Below, one piece after another: positions 8,018 to 16,302 of a stretch of 64,000 bases of DNA. Source of the stretch: Spectribacter acetivorans (GTDB lineage Bacteria > Pseudomonadota > Gammaproteobacteria > Nevskiales > Salinisphaeraceae); contig NZ_JAVRHY010000011.1 in assembly GCF_031846305.1 (NCBI RefSeq), forward strand, positions 1-64,000, given 5' to 3'. The first letter of the stretch is position 1, and every line of letters begins with the position of its first letter. Below the pieces are notes generated by a model. It saw only the letters and a program-made list of their open reading frames with translations, did no database searches and was not told where the DNA came from. Made by a program: the position numbers and the translations under genes.

Positions 8018-8665
8018 ATGCCGGATCCCGTTTTCATTATCGGCCTGCTGGGGGCCGTCGGCCTGTTCTTTCTCGCCCTGGGCGGTGCCCGCTTACGCCG
8101 ACGCCCGGGAGCGGCGCTGCGCAATGGTCTGTTCGGATGCACCAGCCTGGGCCTCGCGGCCCTTCTTGGCGCCATCGGTTTCAATCTACTGACCTACCAG
8201 CGGCTCAGCGCGGAGCATCCGGTTGCCACCCTCGCGTTCGAGCAACTCGCGGACCAGCGGTTTCGCGCCCGCCTGGAACTGCCCGAGGCGCCCGCGCGGG
8301 TCTACGAACTGGCCGGGGACCAGTGGCAGCTGGATGCCAGATTTCTGAAATGGCACACACCGCTGGTGCTGTTCGGACTGGAACCGCGCTACCGGCTGGA
8401 ACGGCTGACCGGCCGCTATCGCACCGCCGAGGACGAACAGTACCGCCTGCGCAGCGTGCACCAGCTAACCGACGACGCCGGCCTGGATCTCTGGACCTGG
8501 GCCGAGCGCCACCCGGCCTGGCTGCCGATGGTGGATGCCAGTTACGGCAGCGCCACCTATCTGCCCATGCGTGACGGGGCCCGCTACGAGGTCCGGGCCA
8601 CCGCGTCGGGCCTACTGGCCCGCCCAGCCAACGACATTGCCCGCCGGGCGGCCGGCGACTGGTAG
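8018..8665 (+). CDS. Membrane-anchored protein of unknown function
   Basis: A 215-residue protein with two N-terminal transmembrane segments (about 5-22 and 38-60) joined by an Arg-rich loop, then a soluble region of about 150 residues. The soluble part has YELAGDQWQLDARFLKWHTPLVLFGLEPRYRLERLTGRYRTAEDEQ, which I recognise only as a conserved hypothetical pattern of gammaproteobacteria; it has sometimes been labelled a multidrug efflux protein without evidence. No catalytic motif is seen. Its stop is immediately next to the stop of the convergent thioesterase gene. Confidence 0.75.
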   Translation: MPDPVFIIGLLGAVGLFFLALGGARLRRRPGAALRNGLFGCTSLGLAALLGAIGFNLLTYQRLSAEHPVATLAFEQLADQRFRARLELPEAPARVYELAGDQWQLDARFLKWHTPLVLFGLEPRYRLERLTGRYRTAEDEQYRLRSVHQLTDDAGLDLWTWAERHPAWLPMVDASYGSATYLPMRDGARYEVRATASGLLARPANDIARRAAGDW

Positions 8666-9091
8666 TCAGGCACCGCGCACCGGCGGGAACAGTGAATAGC
8701 CGCCGGTGGCATGCAGCACCGGGCGCGACTCACCCTCGCTGTGGATCACCACGGTGCCGGTTACCTGCCGGCGGCCCACGCGCAGCAGCCTGGCCTCCGC
8801 GATCAGGTCAGCCGGCGGCGGGCGACGCAGGAACTCGATGTTCAGATGGCTGGTCACCCCGTACTGCCCATGCTCGGCGTGGGCGATCACCGCTGCGTAC
8901 ATGGCCGTATCGACAAGCATCATCAGCACCGGCCCGGAAATCGTCCCCCCGAGGCGCAGCATGCGGTCGTTGTAGTGCAGCTTGACCCGCGCGCCATCGG
9001 TCAGGTCGAGGACCTCGAACCGGAAGCCCTCCGCCAGGTCGACGTTGTCGGCAATCATCCGCTCGATGTCGGCGGGGCTCACCTCGCTCAT
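8666..9091 (-). CDS. PaaI-like hotdog-fold thioesterase
   Basis: A 141-residue hotdog-fold protein. The central pattern LGGTISGPVLMMLVDTAMYAAVIAHAE followed by TSHLNIEFLRRPPPADLIAEARLLRVGRR is that of PaaI/YbgC-related acyl-CoA thioesterases; Gly-Pro and Asp in GPVLMMLVDTA lie at the active-site helix. Substrate is unknown. The ATG overlaps the stop of the upstream tauE-like gene (ATGA), showing translational coupling. Confidence 0.83.
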   Translation of the reverse strand: MSEVSPADIERMIADNVDLAEGFRFEVLDLTDGARVKLHYNDRMLRLGGTISGPVLMMLVDTAMYAAVIAHAEHGQYGVTSHLNIEFLRRPPPADLIAEARLLRVGRRQVTGTVVIHSEGESRPVLHATGGYSLFPPVRGA

Positions 9092-9834
9092 TGCGTTCCT
9101 CCCTGTTGCACCAGCCCGATCGCGCCGTCGATACCCAACTGACACGCCAGCACCAGCAGAATCATCTTCACCAGCCAGCGGAAGCGGCTCTCGTCGACCA
9201 GCCCGATCAGCCAGCGTCCCAGTGCCGTGCCCGCCACTACTGCCAGGGCCATCGGCCAGAGCAGGTCCAGCTGCCCGTCCAGCCCGAATCCTGCCACGGC
9301 GAAGGCCAGAATCTTGGCCGCGTGGCCCGCCGCCTGGCATACCGCCATGGTGGCGATGACGGTCTCCTTCGGCCATCCGCGGTCGAGGAAGAACGGCGCG
9401 ATGATCAGCCCCGTGGCGCCGACCACCGTGCCCAGGCCACCCGAAAGCGCGCCTGCCACCACCAGGCCCGATGCGCCGGCCAGGCGCAGCCATGTCAGCC
9501 ACCCCGGCACCAGGGCCAGCAGCAGGAATGCGGCCATCGTGATACGCACCACATCCGCCGGCACTGCCACAACCAGCGGCGCCAGCGCGAACGGTGCCGG
9601 CAACGCTCCCACCAGAAACAGCGCGAAACCCGACCACCGCACGTGGGGCAGATAGGCCACCACCCGAGCGGCGTTGGACACCAGCTGGACCGCGGCATGC
9701 AGCGGTACCGCCACCGCCGGCGTGAACCCCAGCGCGTACATCGCCGCGATCAGCAACGTGCCGCCACCGAGCCCGGTGAGGCCGGACAGCGTGGCCGCCG
9801 CCAGCGCGATACCCGCGAGAACAAGCGCCATCAT
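9088..9834 (-). CDS. TauE/SafE-family membrane exporter
   Basis: A 248-residue polytopic membrane protein with about eight predicted helices and the two family half-signatures: LSGLTGLGGGTLLIAAMYALGFTPAVAVPLHAAVQLVSN near the start and LSGGLGTVVGATGLIIAPFFL in the middle. TauE/SafE proteins export sulfonates, sulfite or organic anions; the substrate here is not determinable. It is translationally coupled to the thioesterase gene downstream, so an organic acid link is possible but unproven. Confidence 0.85.
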   Translation of the reverse strand: MMALVLAGIALAAATLSGLTGLGGGTLLIAAMYALGFTPAVAVPLHAAVQLVSNAARVVAYLPHVRWSGFALFLVGALPAPFALAPLVVAVPADVVRITMAAFLLLALVPGWLTWLRLAGASGLVVAGALSGGLGTVVGATGLIIAPFFLDRGWPKETVIATMAVCQAAGHAAKILAFAVAGFGLDGQLDLLWPMALAVVAGTALGRWLIGLVDESRFRWLVKMILLVLACQLGIDGAIGLVQQGGTQ

Positions 9835-9890
9835 GGGCGCGAATTCTACGTCGAAAGCGGAACCAGACGCCGCTTTCTGTGTGCTGCAAC

Positions 9891-9924
9891 GAAAACGGGG
9901 CCGACGCTCGTGCGCCGGCCCCGT
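9891..9924 (-). terminator. Rho-independent terminator of gfa
   Basis: Read on the minus strand, a 9 bp stem (ACGGGGCCG / CGGCCCCGT) with a loop of about 12 bases is followed by TTTTC. It lies 30 bases past the stop of the formaldehyde-activating enzyme gene and ahead of tauE, so gfa is probably a separate transcript. Confidence 0.8.
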
Positions 9925-9953
9925 TCAGCGAGGACTGACCTGTAAGGCCCGGA

Positions 9954-10577
9954 TCAGGCCGGCAACGCGCCGGACTTTTTCGCCGTGTGGGTGGCAATAA
10001 GGTCCATCAGCGGCGGCGCCAGGCAGTCGTACGGCTCGAGCCCGAGCTCACGCAGCCGGGTGCGCACGGCGTCCATGTTGTCCGGATTCTCCCCCGACTC
10101 GATGATCGAGGACACGAATGCGGCAAACTGCGGGGCCGACCAGCCGGACTCCGGCGACAGCTCGGTGTGCACGAAATCCAGCCCGTAGAAGGGATGGTCG
10201 GTATTCTCGATGCGACCGAACATGTGCACCCCGCACTCCTTGCAGGCGTGGCGCTGAATGGGGGCGCTTTCATCCACGATCGCCGTCTTGTCGCCGTTCT
10301 CGGCCACCGACACCGCATCGCGGGAAACCACCGCGACCAGTGAGAATCGTGCGCCCTCCGGCTTCCAGCACTTGGTGCACCCGCAGGCGTGGTTATGGGC
10401 GGTCTGCGCGCCGACCGACACCTTCACGGGATTGCTGGAACAGTGGCACAACAGGGTGCCGCCCTGAAAATTGTCCGATCCCGGCTTGATGCCGTTATCG
10501 ATGGCCGGATGAATGGACACGTCACCTGCGCCTCCACCGCCGCCTTTCAACGACTCAACAAAAGACTTGATGCTCAT
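9954..10577 (-). CDS. gfa: Glutathione-dependent formaldehyde-activating enzyme (S-(hydroxymethyl)glutathione synthase)
   Basis: A 207-residue Gfa-family protein. It speeds the joining of formaldehyde to glutathione, the first step of glutathione-linked formaldehyde oxidation. The zinc-binding cysteines are visible: Cys44 and Cys46 (CHC), Cys65, Cys67 and Cys70 (CGCTKC), Cys112 and Cys115 (CKEC). An AGGAG site precedes the ATG. The length and full-length similarity argue for true Gfa rather than the shorter generic GFA-domain proteins. The gene fits metabolically with the XoxF system 4 kb away, which would produce formaldehyde from methanol; the class III alcohol dehydrogenase and esterase of the pathway are not in the window. 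Confidence 0.87.
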   Translation of the reverse strand: MSIKSFVESLKGGGGGAGDVSIHPAIDNGIKPGSDNFQGGTLLCHCSSNPVKVSVGAQTAHNHACGCTKCWKPEGARFSLVAVVSRDAVSVAENGDKTAIVDESAPIQRHACKECGVHMFGRIENTDHPFYGLDFVHTELSPESGWSAPQFAAFVSSIIESGENPDNMDAVRTRLRELGLEPYDCLAPPLMDLIATHTAKKSGALPA

Positions 10578-10785
10578 TGGCGTTCGCTCCTGATCGGTTG
10601 TTATCGCTCCTCCGGCACGGCCCGATTCGCCCTCAGGACGGACCGGCTTCCTCCGTGCAGCCGGGCAACCCGTTCAACAACGGATTCACCCGGCCCCACC
10701 ATCCTCCTCGGAGAAATAGCGATTGTCCAACCGGGGCGTGTCATCGGCAGGTCAACGACCAACCCGAGTCAGCACCGGCGCGGGA

Positions 10786-12948
10786 TCACAGGCGCCAGGC
10801 ATGCAACCGCGACAGAAATGCGAGTGCCCACGCCGGCGCATGTGCGCGTTTCCACTCGCCGGCCGCGAACTTGTTGGCCTCGACATACGTGGGGTAGGCG
10901 TGGATGGTGCCGAGGATCTTGTTCAGGCCGATCCCCTGCTTCATCGCGGTCACGAACTCGGCGATCAGCTCACCGGCATGCGGGCCCATGATGGTGGCGC
11001 CAAGCACCCGGTCCGCGCCCGGCTCGGTGAGCACTTTCACCAGGCCCCGGGCATCACTGTCGGTGATGGCCCGGTCCAGATCGTCGATGCCGTAGGTGGT
11101 CACCTCGTACTCGATGCCCTCGCCCGCCGCACTGGTCTCGTTATGGCCGACATGGGCGATCTCCGGGTCGGTGAACGTCACCCAGGGGATCACCGAGTAA
11201 TCCACCCGGAATTTCCGGAACGTGCCGAACAGCCCGTTGACCGCCGCGAACCAGGCCTCGTGCGCCGCCACGTGGGTGAACTGGTAGGGCGCAATGGCAT
11301 CGCCACAGGCGTAGATAGTGGGGATAGTCGTCTGCAGGAACTCGTTGACGCCGATGGTGCGGTCTGCCTCGATGCCCAGTTCCGCCAGCCCGAACCCCTC
11401 CAGCCGCGCAGCGCGCCCCACGGCCACCAGCAGCCGGTCGAACTCGATTTCCATCGTCTCGCCGCCATGCTCGCAAACCAGCACCTGCCGGCCATCAGTC
11501 ACCCGCACCGCGACGGCGCGGTGGCCGGTGCGCACATCCACGCCCTCGGCTTCCAGGCGCTGCTGCAGGCCAGCCGCAATTTCCGGGTCTTCCGGCATCA
11601 TCAGGCGGTCGAGCATTTCCACCTGGGTTACCCGGCTTCCCAGCCGTGCGAAGGCCTGGGTCATCTCGCAGCCGATGGGGCCGCCGCCGAGCACCACCAG
11701 ACGTTCGGGCAGTTCCCGCAGATCCCAGAGGTTGTCGGAGGTCAGCACCGCCACCGACTCGATGCCCTCGATCGGCGGTATCAGGGGCTCGGCGCCGGTG
11801 GCCAGCACGATGGCCCGGGCGGTCAGCCGCCGACCGTCGTCGAGTTCCACCGTCCAGGGATCGACCAGGCGGGCGCTGGCCTGCAGACATTCCACCCCCA
11901 GCCCCTCGTAGCGTTCCACCGAGTCATGCGGCTCGATGCGACCCACCACGTCGCGGACCCGGTCCATCACCTGGCCGAAGTCGAATTCCGCCGACGCGGT
12001 ATGCACGCCGAATGCCTCGCTGCGCTTGACGTCGTGCAGAAAGCGGGCCGTTTTCAGCAGGGCCTTGGACGGCACGCAGCCGGTATTCAGGCAATCGCCG
12101 CCCATGCGGTCGCGCTCGATCAGGGTGACCTTCGCCTTGACCGCCGCGGCGATGTAGGCCGCCACCAGCCCGCCCGAGCCCGCGCCGATCACGATCAGGT
12201 TGCGGTCGAACCGGGCCGGGCGCCGGTAGCCGCGCAGCGCCTGACGGCTGCGAAACCACTCCAGCCCCTTGCGGGCCACCAGCGGAAACAGCCCCAGCAG
12301 CACGAACGACCCGATCAGTCCCGGCGACAGGATGCCGCCCAGGGACTCCACCTGCCCCAGCTGGGTGCCGGCATTCACGTACACCACGGTGCCGGGCAGC
12401 ATGCCGATCTGACTGACCACATAGAATGTGGCCGTGCGGATGGGCGTCAGCCCCATCGCCAGGTTGATCACGAAGAACGGGAACGCCGGCACCAGACGCA
12501 GGGCGAACAGGTAGAACGCCCCGTCCTTCTCGACCCCGCGGTTGATCGCCGTCAGCCGCCGACCGAACCGGCGCTGCACCCCGTCGCGCAGCAGGAAGCG
12601 GGCGACCAGGAACGCCAGGGTGGCGCCCACGCTGGAGGCAAACGACACGATCAGCAGTCCCCAGCCCAGGCCGAATACCGCCCCCGTAGCCAGGGTCATC
12701 ACCGCCGCACCGGGAATCGACAGGGCCGTCACCAGCACGTACACGGTGAAGAAGGCCGCCGCCAGCAGTACCGGCATTTCCTGGCGCAGGCCCTCGATGG
12801 CACCCCGCTGGGCATCCAGGCAGGCCAGCGAGAAAAGTTGCCCCTCGCAAGCCCCGCCCAGCCAGCGGCCGGGGTCCAGCAGGAACCAGGCGGTCAGCAA
12901 GCCGGCGATGCCGGCCACGAGCAACAGGCGGGTGAAGGTCATCGGCAT
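10786..12948 (-). CDS. TVP38/DedA-like membrane domain fused to mercuric-reductase-like FAD disulfide oxidoreductase
   Basis: A 720-residue two-part protein. Residues 1-235 are a VTT/SNARE-associated membrane domain (helices around 5-25, 60-105, 145-225, with the FxxG and PAFPFFVINLAMG-type signatures). Residues 248-720 form a pyridine nucleotide-disulfide oxidoreductase: FAD-binding VIGAGSGG near 253, the redox-active pair Cys286/Cys291 in CLNTGC, a second nucleotide-binding VVLGGGPIG, and a C-terminal dimerisation domain with the HAYPT segment. The N-terminal CxxC mercury-binding domain and C-terminal CC of MerA are absent, so mercury reduction is unlikely. The fusion is known in proteobacteria but the substrate is not. 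Confidence 0.85.
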   Translation of the reverse strand: MPMTFTRLLLVAGIAGLLTAWFLLDPGRWLGGACEGQLFSLACLDAQRGAIEGLRQEMPVLLAAAFFTVYVLVTALSIPGAAVMTLATGAVFGLGWGLLIVSFASSVGATLAFLVARFLLRDGVQRRFGRRLTAINRGVEKDGAFYLFALRLVPAFPFFVINLAMGLTPIRTATFYVVSQIGMLPGTVVYVNAGTQLGQVESLGGILSPGLIGSFVLLGLFPLVARKGLEWFRSRQALRGYRRPARFDRNLIVIGAGSGGLVAAYIAAAVKAKVTLIERDRMGGDCLNTGCVPSKALLKTARFLHDVKRSEAFGVHTASAEFDFGQVMDRVRDVVGRIEPHDSVERYEGLGVECLQASARLVDPWTVELDDGRRLTARAIVLATGAEPLIPPIEGIESVAVLTSDNLWDLRELPERLVVLGGGPIGCEMTQAFARLGSRVTQVEMLDRLMMPEDPEIAAGLQQRLEAEGVDVRTGHRAVAVRVTDGRQVLVCEHGGETMEIEFDRLLVAVGRAARLEGFGLAELGIEADRTIGVNEFLQTTIPTIYACGDAIAPYQFTHVAAHEAWFAAVNGLFGTFRKFRVDYSVIPWVTFTDPEIAHVGHNETSAAGEGIEYEVTTYGIDDLDRAITDSDARGLVKVLTEPGADRVLGATIMGPHAGELIAEFVTAMKQGIGLNKILGTIHAYPTYVEANKFAAGEWKRAHAPAWALAFLSRLHAWRL

Positions 12949-13106
12949 TATCTCCGTCGCGGTGCCGGAATCGGCTCTGCGCCTGTATGGACCGCGTTCG
13001 GCGCCTTCGTATTGCCAGTCCGGCCTGGGACCCCGGGTGGGGTCCCTTGAATCTGCTAGGATACGCGGCCTTTGAACCCGCGCACCGCGCTATTGCCACG
13101 CTCATC

Positions 13107-14183
13107 ATGATGTACGAAACCGACAACCTCCGGATCAAGGGCATCAAGGAGCTCGTCACCCCCGACGCGCTGATTGACGAATTGCCCATTACCGACGCTG
13201 CGGCCGAAACGGTACACAACGCCCGCACCCAGATTCAGGACATCCTGCAGGGCCGGGACGACCGCCTGCTGGTGGTGGTGGGACCCTGCTCCATCCATGA
13301 CGTGGCGGCCGCGCGGGAATACGCGGAAAAGCTCATGGCCGCGCGCCACGCTTACCGCAAGGACCTGCTGATCGTGATGCGGGTCTATTTCGAAAAGCCC
13401 CGGACCACGGTCGGGTGGAAAGGTCTGATCAACGATCCGGACCTGGATGACTCCTTCCACATCAACAAGGGCGTGCATCTGGCCCGCAAGCTGCTGCTGG
13501 ATCTGGCCGATCAGGGCATGCCGGCCGGGGTGGAATTCCTCGACCTGATCACCCCGCAGTACCTGGCCGACCTGGTCGCCTGGGGCGCCATCGGCGCCCG
13601 CACCACGGAAAGCCAGGGCCATCGCGAACTGGCCTCCGGCCTGTCCTGCCCGGTGGGGTTCAAGAACGGCACCGGCGGCTCCATCAAGCTGGCGGTCGAC
13701 GCGGTGGGCGCCGCGCATCACCCGCATCATTTCCTGTCGCTGACCAAGGCCGGCAACTCGGCCATCTTTGCCACCAGCGGCAACCCGGATACGCACATCA
13801 TCCTGCGTGGCGGCAGCAACGGCCCCAACTACGACGCCGACGCCGTGACCGGCGCCGTGGCGCAGCTGGAGAATGCCGGGCTGCCCGGCCACCTGATGAT
13901 CGACTTCTCGCATGCCAACAGCCGCAAGCAGCACAAGAAGCAGCTGGAAGTCGGGCACGATGTGGCCGGCCAGATTTCGGCAGGCTCGCGCGCCGTGTTC
14001 GGCGTGATGATCGAATCCCACCTCAGCGAGGGTAACCAGTCACTGGGCGCGCCCGACGAGCTGGAATACGGCAAGAGCGTGACCGATGCCTGCCTGTCCT
14101 GGGCGGACACCGAGCCGCTGCTGGCGGAACTGGCCAAGGCCGTGGCCGAACGCCGGGACGTGGCCACCGCCGAGGCTTCCTGA
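13107..14183 (+). CDS. aroG: 3-deoxy-7-phosphoheptulonate (DAHP) synthase, class I
   Basis: First enzyme of the shikimate pathway, joining phosphoenolpyruvate and erythrose 4-phosphate. The 358-residue sequence closely follows E. coli AroG: DNLRIKGIKELVTP at the start, VVVGPCSIHD with the metal-binding cysteine, MRVYFEKPRTTVGWKGLINDP, ARTTESQGHRELASGLSCPVGFKNGT, and MIDFSHANS. The ATG at 13107 was chosen because it aligns with the AroG N-terminus; upstream codons are unrelated. The N-terminal segment carries the aromatic amino-acid feedback site in the family; which amino acid inhibits this enzyme cannot be read. Stand-alone gene. Confidence 0.93.
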   Translation: MMYETDNLRIKGIKELVTPDALIDELPITDAAAETVHNARTQIQDILQGRDDRLLVVVGPCSIHDVAAAREYAEKLMAARHAYRKDLLIVMRVYFEKPRTTVGWKGLINDPDLDDSFHINKGVHLARKLLLDLADQGMPAGVEFLDLITPQYLADLVAWGAIGARTTESQGHRELASGLSCPVGFKNGTGGSIKLAVDAVGAAHHPHHFLSLTKAGNSAIFATSGNPDTHIILRGGSNGPNYDADAVTGAVAQLENAGLPGHLMIDFSHANSRKQHKKQLEVGHDVAGQISAGSRAVFGVMIESHLSEGNQSLGAPDELEYGKSVTDACLSWADTEPLLAELAKAVAERRDVATAEAS

Positions 14184-14220
14184 CGCCCGACGGCCACCGC
14201 GCCGGGCGCGCCTGTGCGCC

Positions 14221-16224
14221 CTACCAGTAAGGCCCCGGCAGCAGCGCGGCCATCACCATGCCGCGCAGGGTGGGCTTTTCCTCCTCGGTGCCCGGACGCT
14301 TGCCTCGCGCCACCGCCGAGGACGGGAACATGTGGAAGGCCTTGTTCAGCACATAGTCGTTGACCTTGGGCCACAGCGCGTAGCTGACCTGAGCCGTAGT
14401 GCCCAGTGGCGAGGCGATGCGCTTGGGCCGCTCGATCACCGCCGATACCACCATGTCCCCCGCCTGCTCGGGCGTGAGGGTCGGCACGTAGTCGTAGAGC
14501 TTGGTCGGCGCGATCATCGGGGTGCGCACCAGCGGCATGTAGATGGTGGTGATGTCGATGTTGCGTGACGCCACCTCCCCGGAAATGCAGCGGGAGAAGG
14601 CATCCAGGGCCGACTTGCTGGCCACGTAGGCCGAGAATCGCGGCACGTTGGTCAGGCAGCCGATGCTGGAAATGTTGATGATCTGCCCCGTGCGGCGTTT
14701 GCCCATGCCCGGCAGCAGCGCCATGATCAGCCGCACCGCGCCGAAATAGTTCAGCTGCATGGTGCGTTCGTAGTCATGAAACCGGTCGAACGACTCGAAC
14801 GCCGAGCGCCGGATCGACCGCCCCGCATTATTGATCAGGATATCCACGTGGTGGTGGTCGGCCAGCACCTTCTCGGCCATCGCGTCTATGGCTTCCATGT
14901 TGTTCAGGTCGCAGGGATAGGTCCAGGATTCAACGCCCATCTTGGCAATGATTTCCTGCGTCTCCGCCAGCTTGTCGCGATTGCGGGCCACCAGGCACAC
15001 CTTGGCGCCGCCCTTGGCCAGTTTCTTGGCGGTGATGAAGCCGATACCCGATGAAGCGCCGGTGATCAGCACCACCTTGCCGCGGACCCGCGTCATCAGG
15101 CGCTTGGGCACCTTGACGTCGTAGTCCATGTGCAGTTCCCAGTAACGCCAGAGCGTCTCGGCATAATCCGCCAGCGGCGGGCACTTGACCTTGCTGCCGC
15201 GCAGGGCACTACGGGTGTTGCGATCGTCGAATTCCGTGCGGTTGTTGACGTAGCCCAGAATCGACAGCGGCACGCCGAGCGCCGATGACAACTGCTTTTC
15301 CAGCGTGCGGGCCATCGGCACCCGCCCGGCAATCTGGCGAAAGGTCTGCTCGAATCCCGCCGGAATCTCCTGGGTGGGCAGCTGGCGCACGAAACTGGGC
15401 CCGTGGGCGGCTTCCATGAACGTCGCCAGCATCTCGCCGGCTGACGGCGGATTCTTCTGCAGCAGGAAGTAGGCCCGGCCGTCCCATTTATCCGCTTCCA
15501 GATGGGCGATGCGATCGGTGGCATCCACCACGTAATCCACCGGCGCGATCGGCATCTGCCCGCCGCCGATGCCAAGCAGCGGCATCCATTTCGGTACCCG
15601 GTCGCGGATGGCCTGGATCGCCTTGAAGAAATAGTAGGGCCCGTCGACCTTGTCCATCTCCCCGGTTTCGCTGTGTCCCACCACCATGCCGGGGCGATAC
15701 ACCCGCCAGGGGACCTGGGCGTGCTCGCGCACGATCTTTTCGGACTGGAACTTGGTGCGGTAGTAGGGATGCCGCAGGGGCTGACCCTCGTCGAACATCT
15801 CGTCGCTGAACACGCCGTCGAATTCGGCCCCGGCAACGGCCACCGACGACATATGGTGCAGACGGACCTTGCCACCCAGCTGGTTGGCGAAATCCACCAG
15901 GTTGCGGGTGCCCTCGTTGTTCACGCGGTCGGCCACCGCATCCGACATGCCCATGTCGTAGACCGCCGCCAGGTGAAAGACGTGGTCGATCTCCCCGGCC
16001 AGCGATTTGCGCGTGGCGGCGTCGGTCACCCCCTGGCGGGTGATATCTCCCCAGACCGGAATCAGGCGCTCCTCGGACACGCCCAGGCGCTCGCGCAGGG
16101 CGTCGTACTTGTCCGCGCTGGCCTTGCGCATCAGCACGTAGACCCGCGAGCCGCGCCGCTTGAGCAGGCGCTCCACCAGAAAACGGCCGATGAAGCCGGT
16201 GCCCCCGGTAACCAGATATTTCAT
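14221..16224 (-). CDS. Two-domain SDR protein, probable fatty acyl-CoA/acyl-ACP reductase
   Basis: A 667-residue protein with two Rossmann domains. Residues 1-370 form an extended SDR/NAD(P)-dependent reductase domain (GGTGFIGRF near 7-15, HPYYRTKFQSEK with the Tyr-Lys pair). Residues 375-600 form a classical SDR domain (LITGASSGIG, INNAGRSIRRS, FSAYVASKSALDAFSR). It ends in a tail finishing GPYW. Domain order, length and long stretches such as RIYRPGMVxGHSETGEMDKVDGPYYFFK match my memory of the Marinobacter alcohol-forming fatty acyl reductases used in wax ester synthesis, which have about 660 residues. The exact chain-length specificity is not visible. It is a single gene, convergent with aroG. 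Confidence 0.85.
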   Translation of the reverse strand: MKYLVTGGTGFIGRFLVERLLKRRGSRVYVLMRKASADKYDALRERLGVSEERLIPVWGDITRQGVTDAATRKSLAGEIDHVFHLAAVYDMGMSDAVADRVNNEGTRNLVDFANQLGGKVRLHHMSSVAVAGAEFDGVFSDEMFDEGQPLRHPYYRTKFQSEKIVREHAQVPWRVYRPGMVVGHSETGEMDKVDGPYYFFKAIQAIRDRVPKWMPLLGIGGGQMPIAPVDYVVDATDRIAHLEADKWDGRAYFLLQKNPPSAGEMLATFMEAAHGPSFVRQLPTQEIPAGFEQTFRQIAGRVPMARTLEKQLSSALGVPLSILGYVNNRTEFDDRNTRSALRGSKVKCPPLADYAETLWRYWELHMDYDVKVPKRLMTRVRGKVVLITGASSGIGFITAKKLAKGGAKVCLVARNRDKLAETQEIIAKMGVESWTYPCDLNNMEAIDAMAEKVLADHHHVDILINNAGRSIRRSAFESFDRFHDYERTMQLNYFGAVRLIMALLPGMGKRRTGQIINISSIGCLTNVPRFSAYVASKSALDAFSRCISGEVASRNIDITTIYMPLVRTPMIAPTKLYDYVPTLTPEQAGDMVVSAVIERPKRIASPLGTTAQVSYALWPKVNDYVLNKAFHMFPSSAVARGKRPGTEEEKPTLRGMVMAALLPGPYW

Positions 16225-16302
16225 GTCACTCGCTCCCCGTTGCCCGACCCGGTCGGTCGCGTTCGCCGCCGACCCCGATGCCCTTATTCTAAACCGGCCG
16301 CG

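Noticed and set aside
10786..12948. Mercuric reductase (merA)
   Set aside because: The mercury-binding N-terminal CxxC domain and the C-terminal vicinal cysteines are absent and no other mer gene is present.
10723..13050. Very long open frame antisense to the TVP38-FAD fusion
   Set aside because: It is rich in His, Arg, Gln and Gly with no domain signal, which is typical of the antisense frame of a GC-rich gene; the minus-strand protein has clear motifs.
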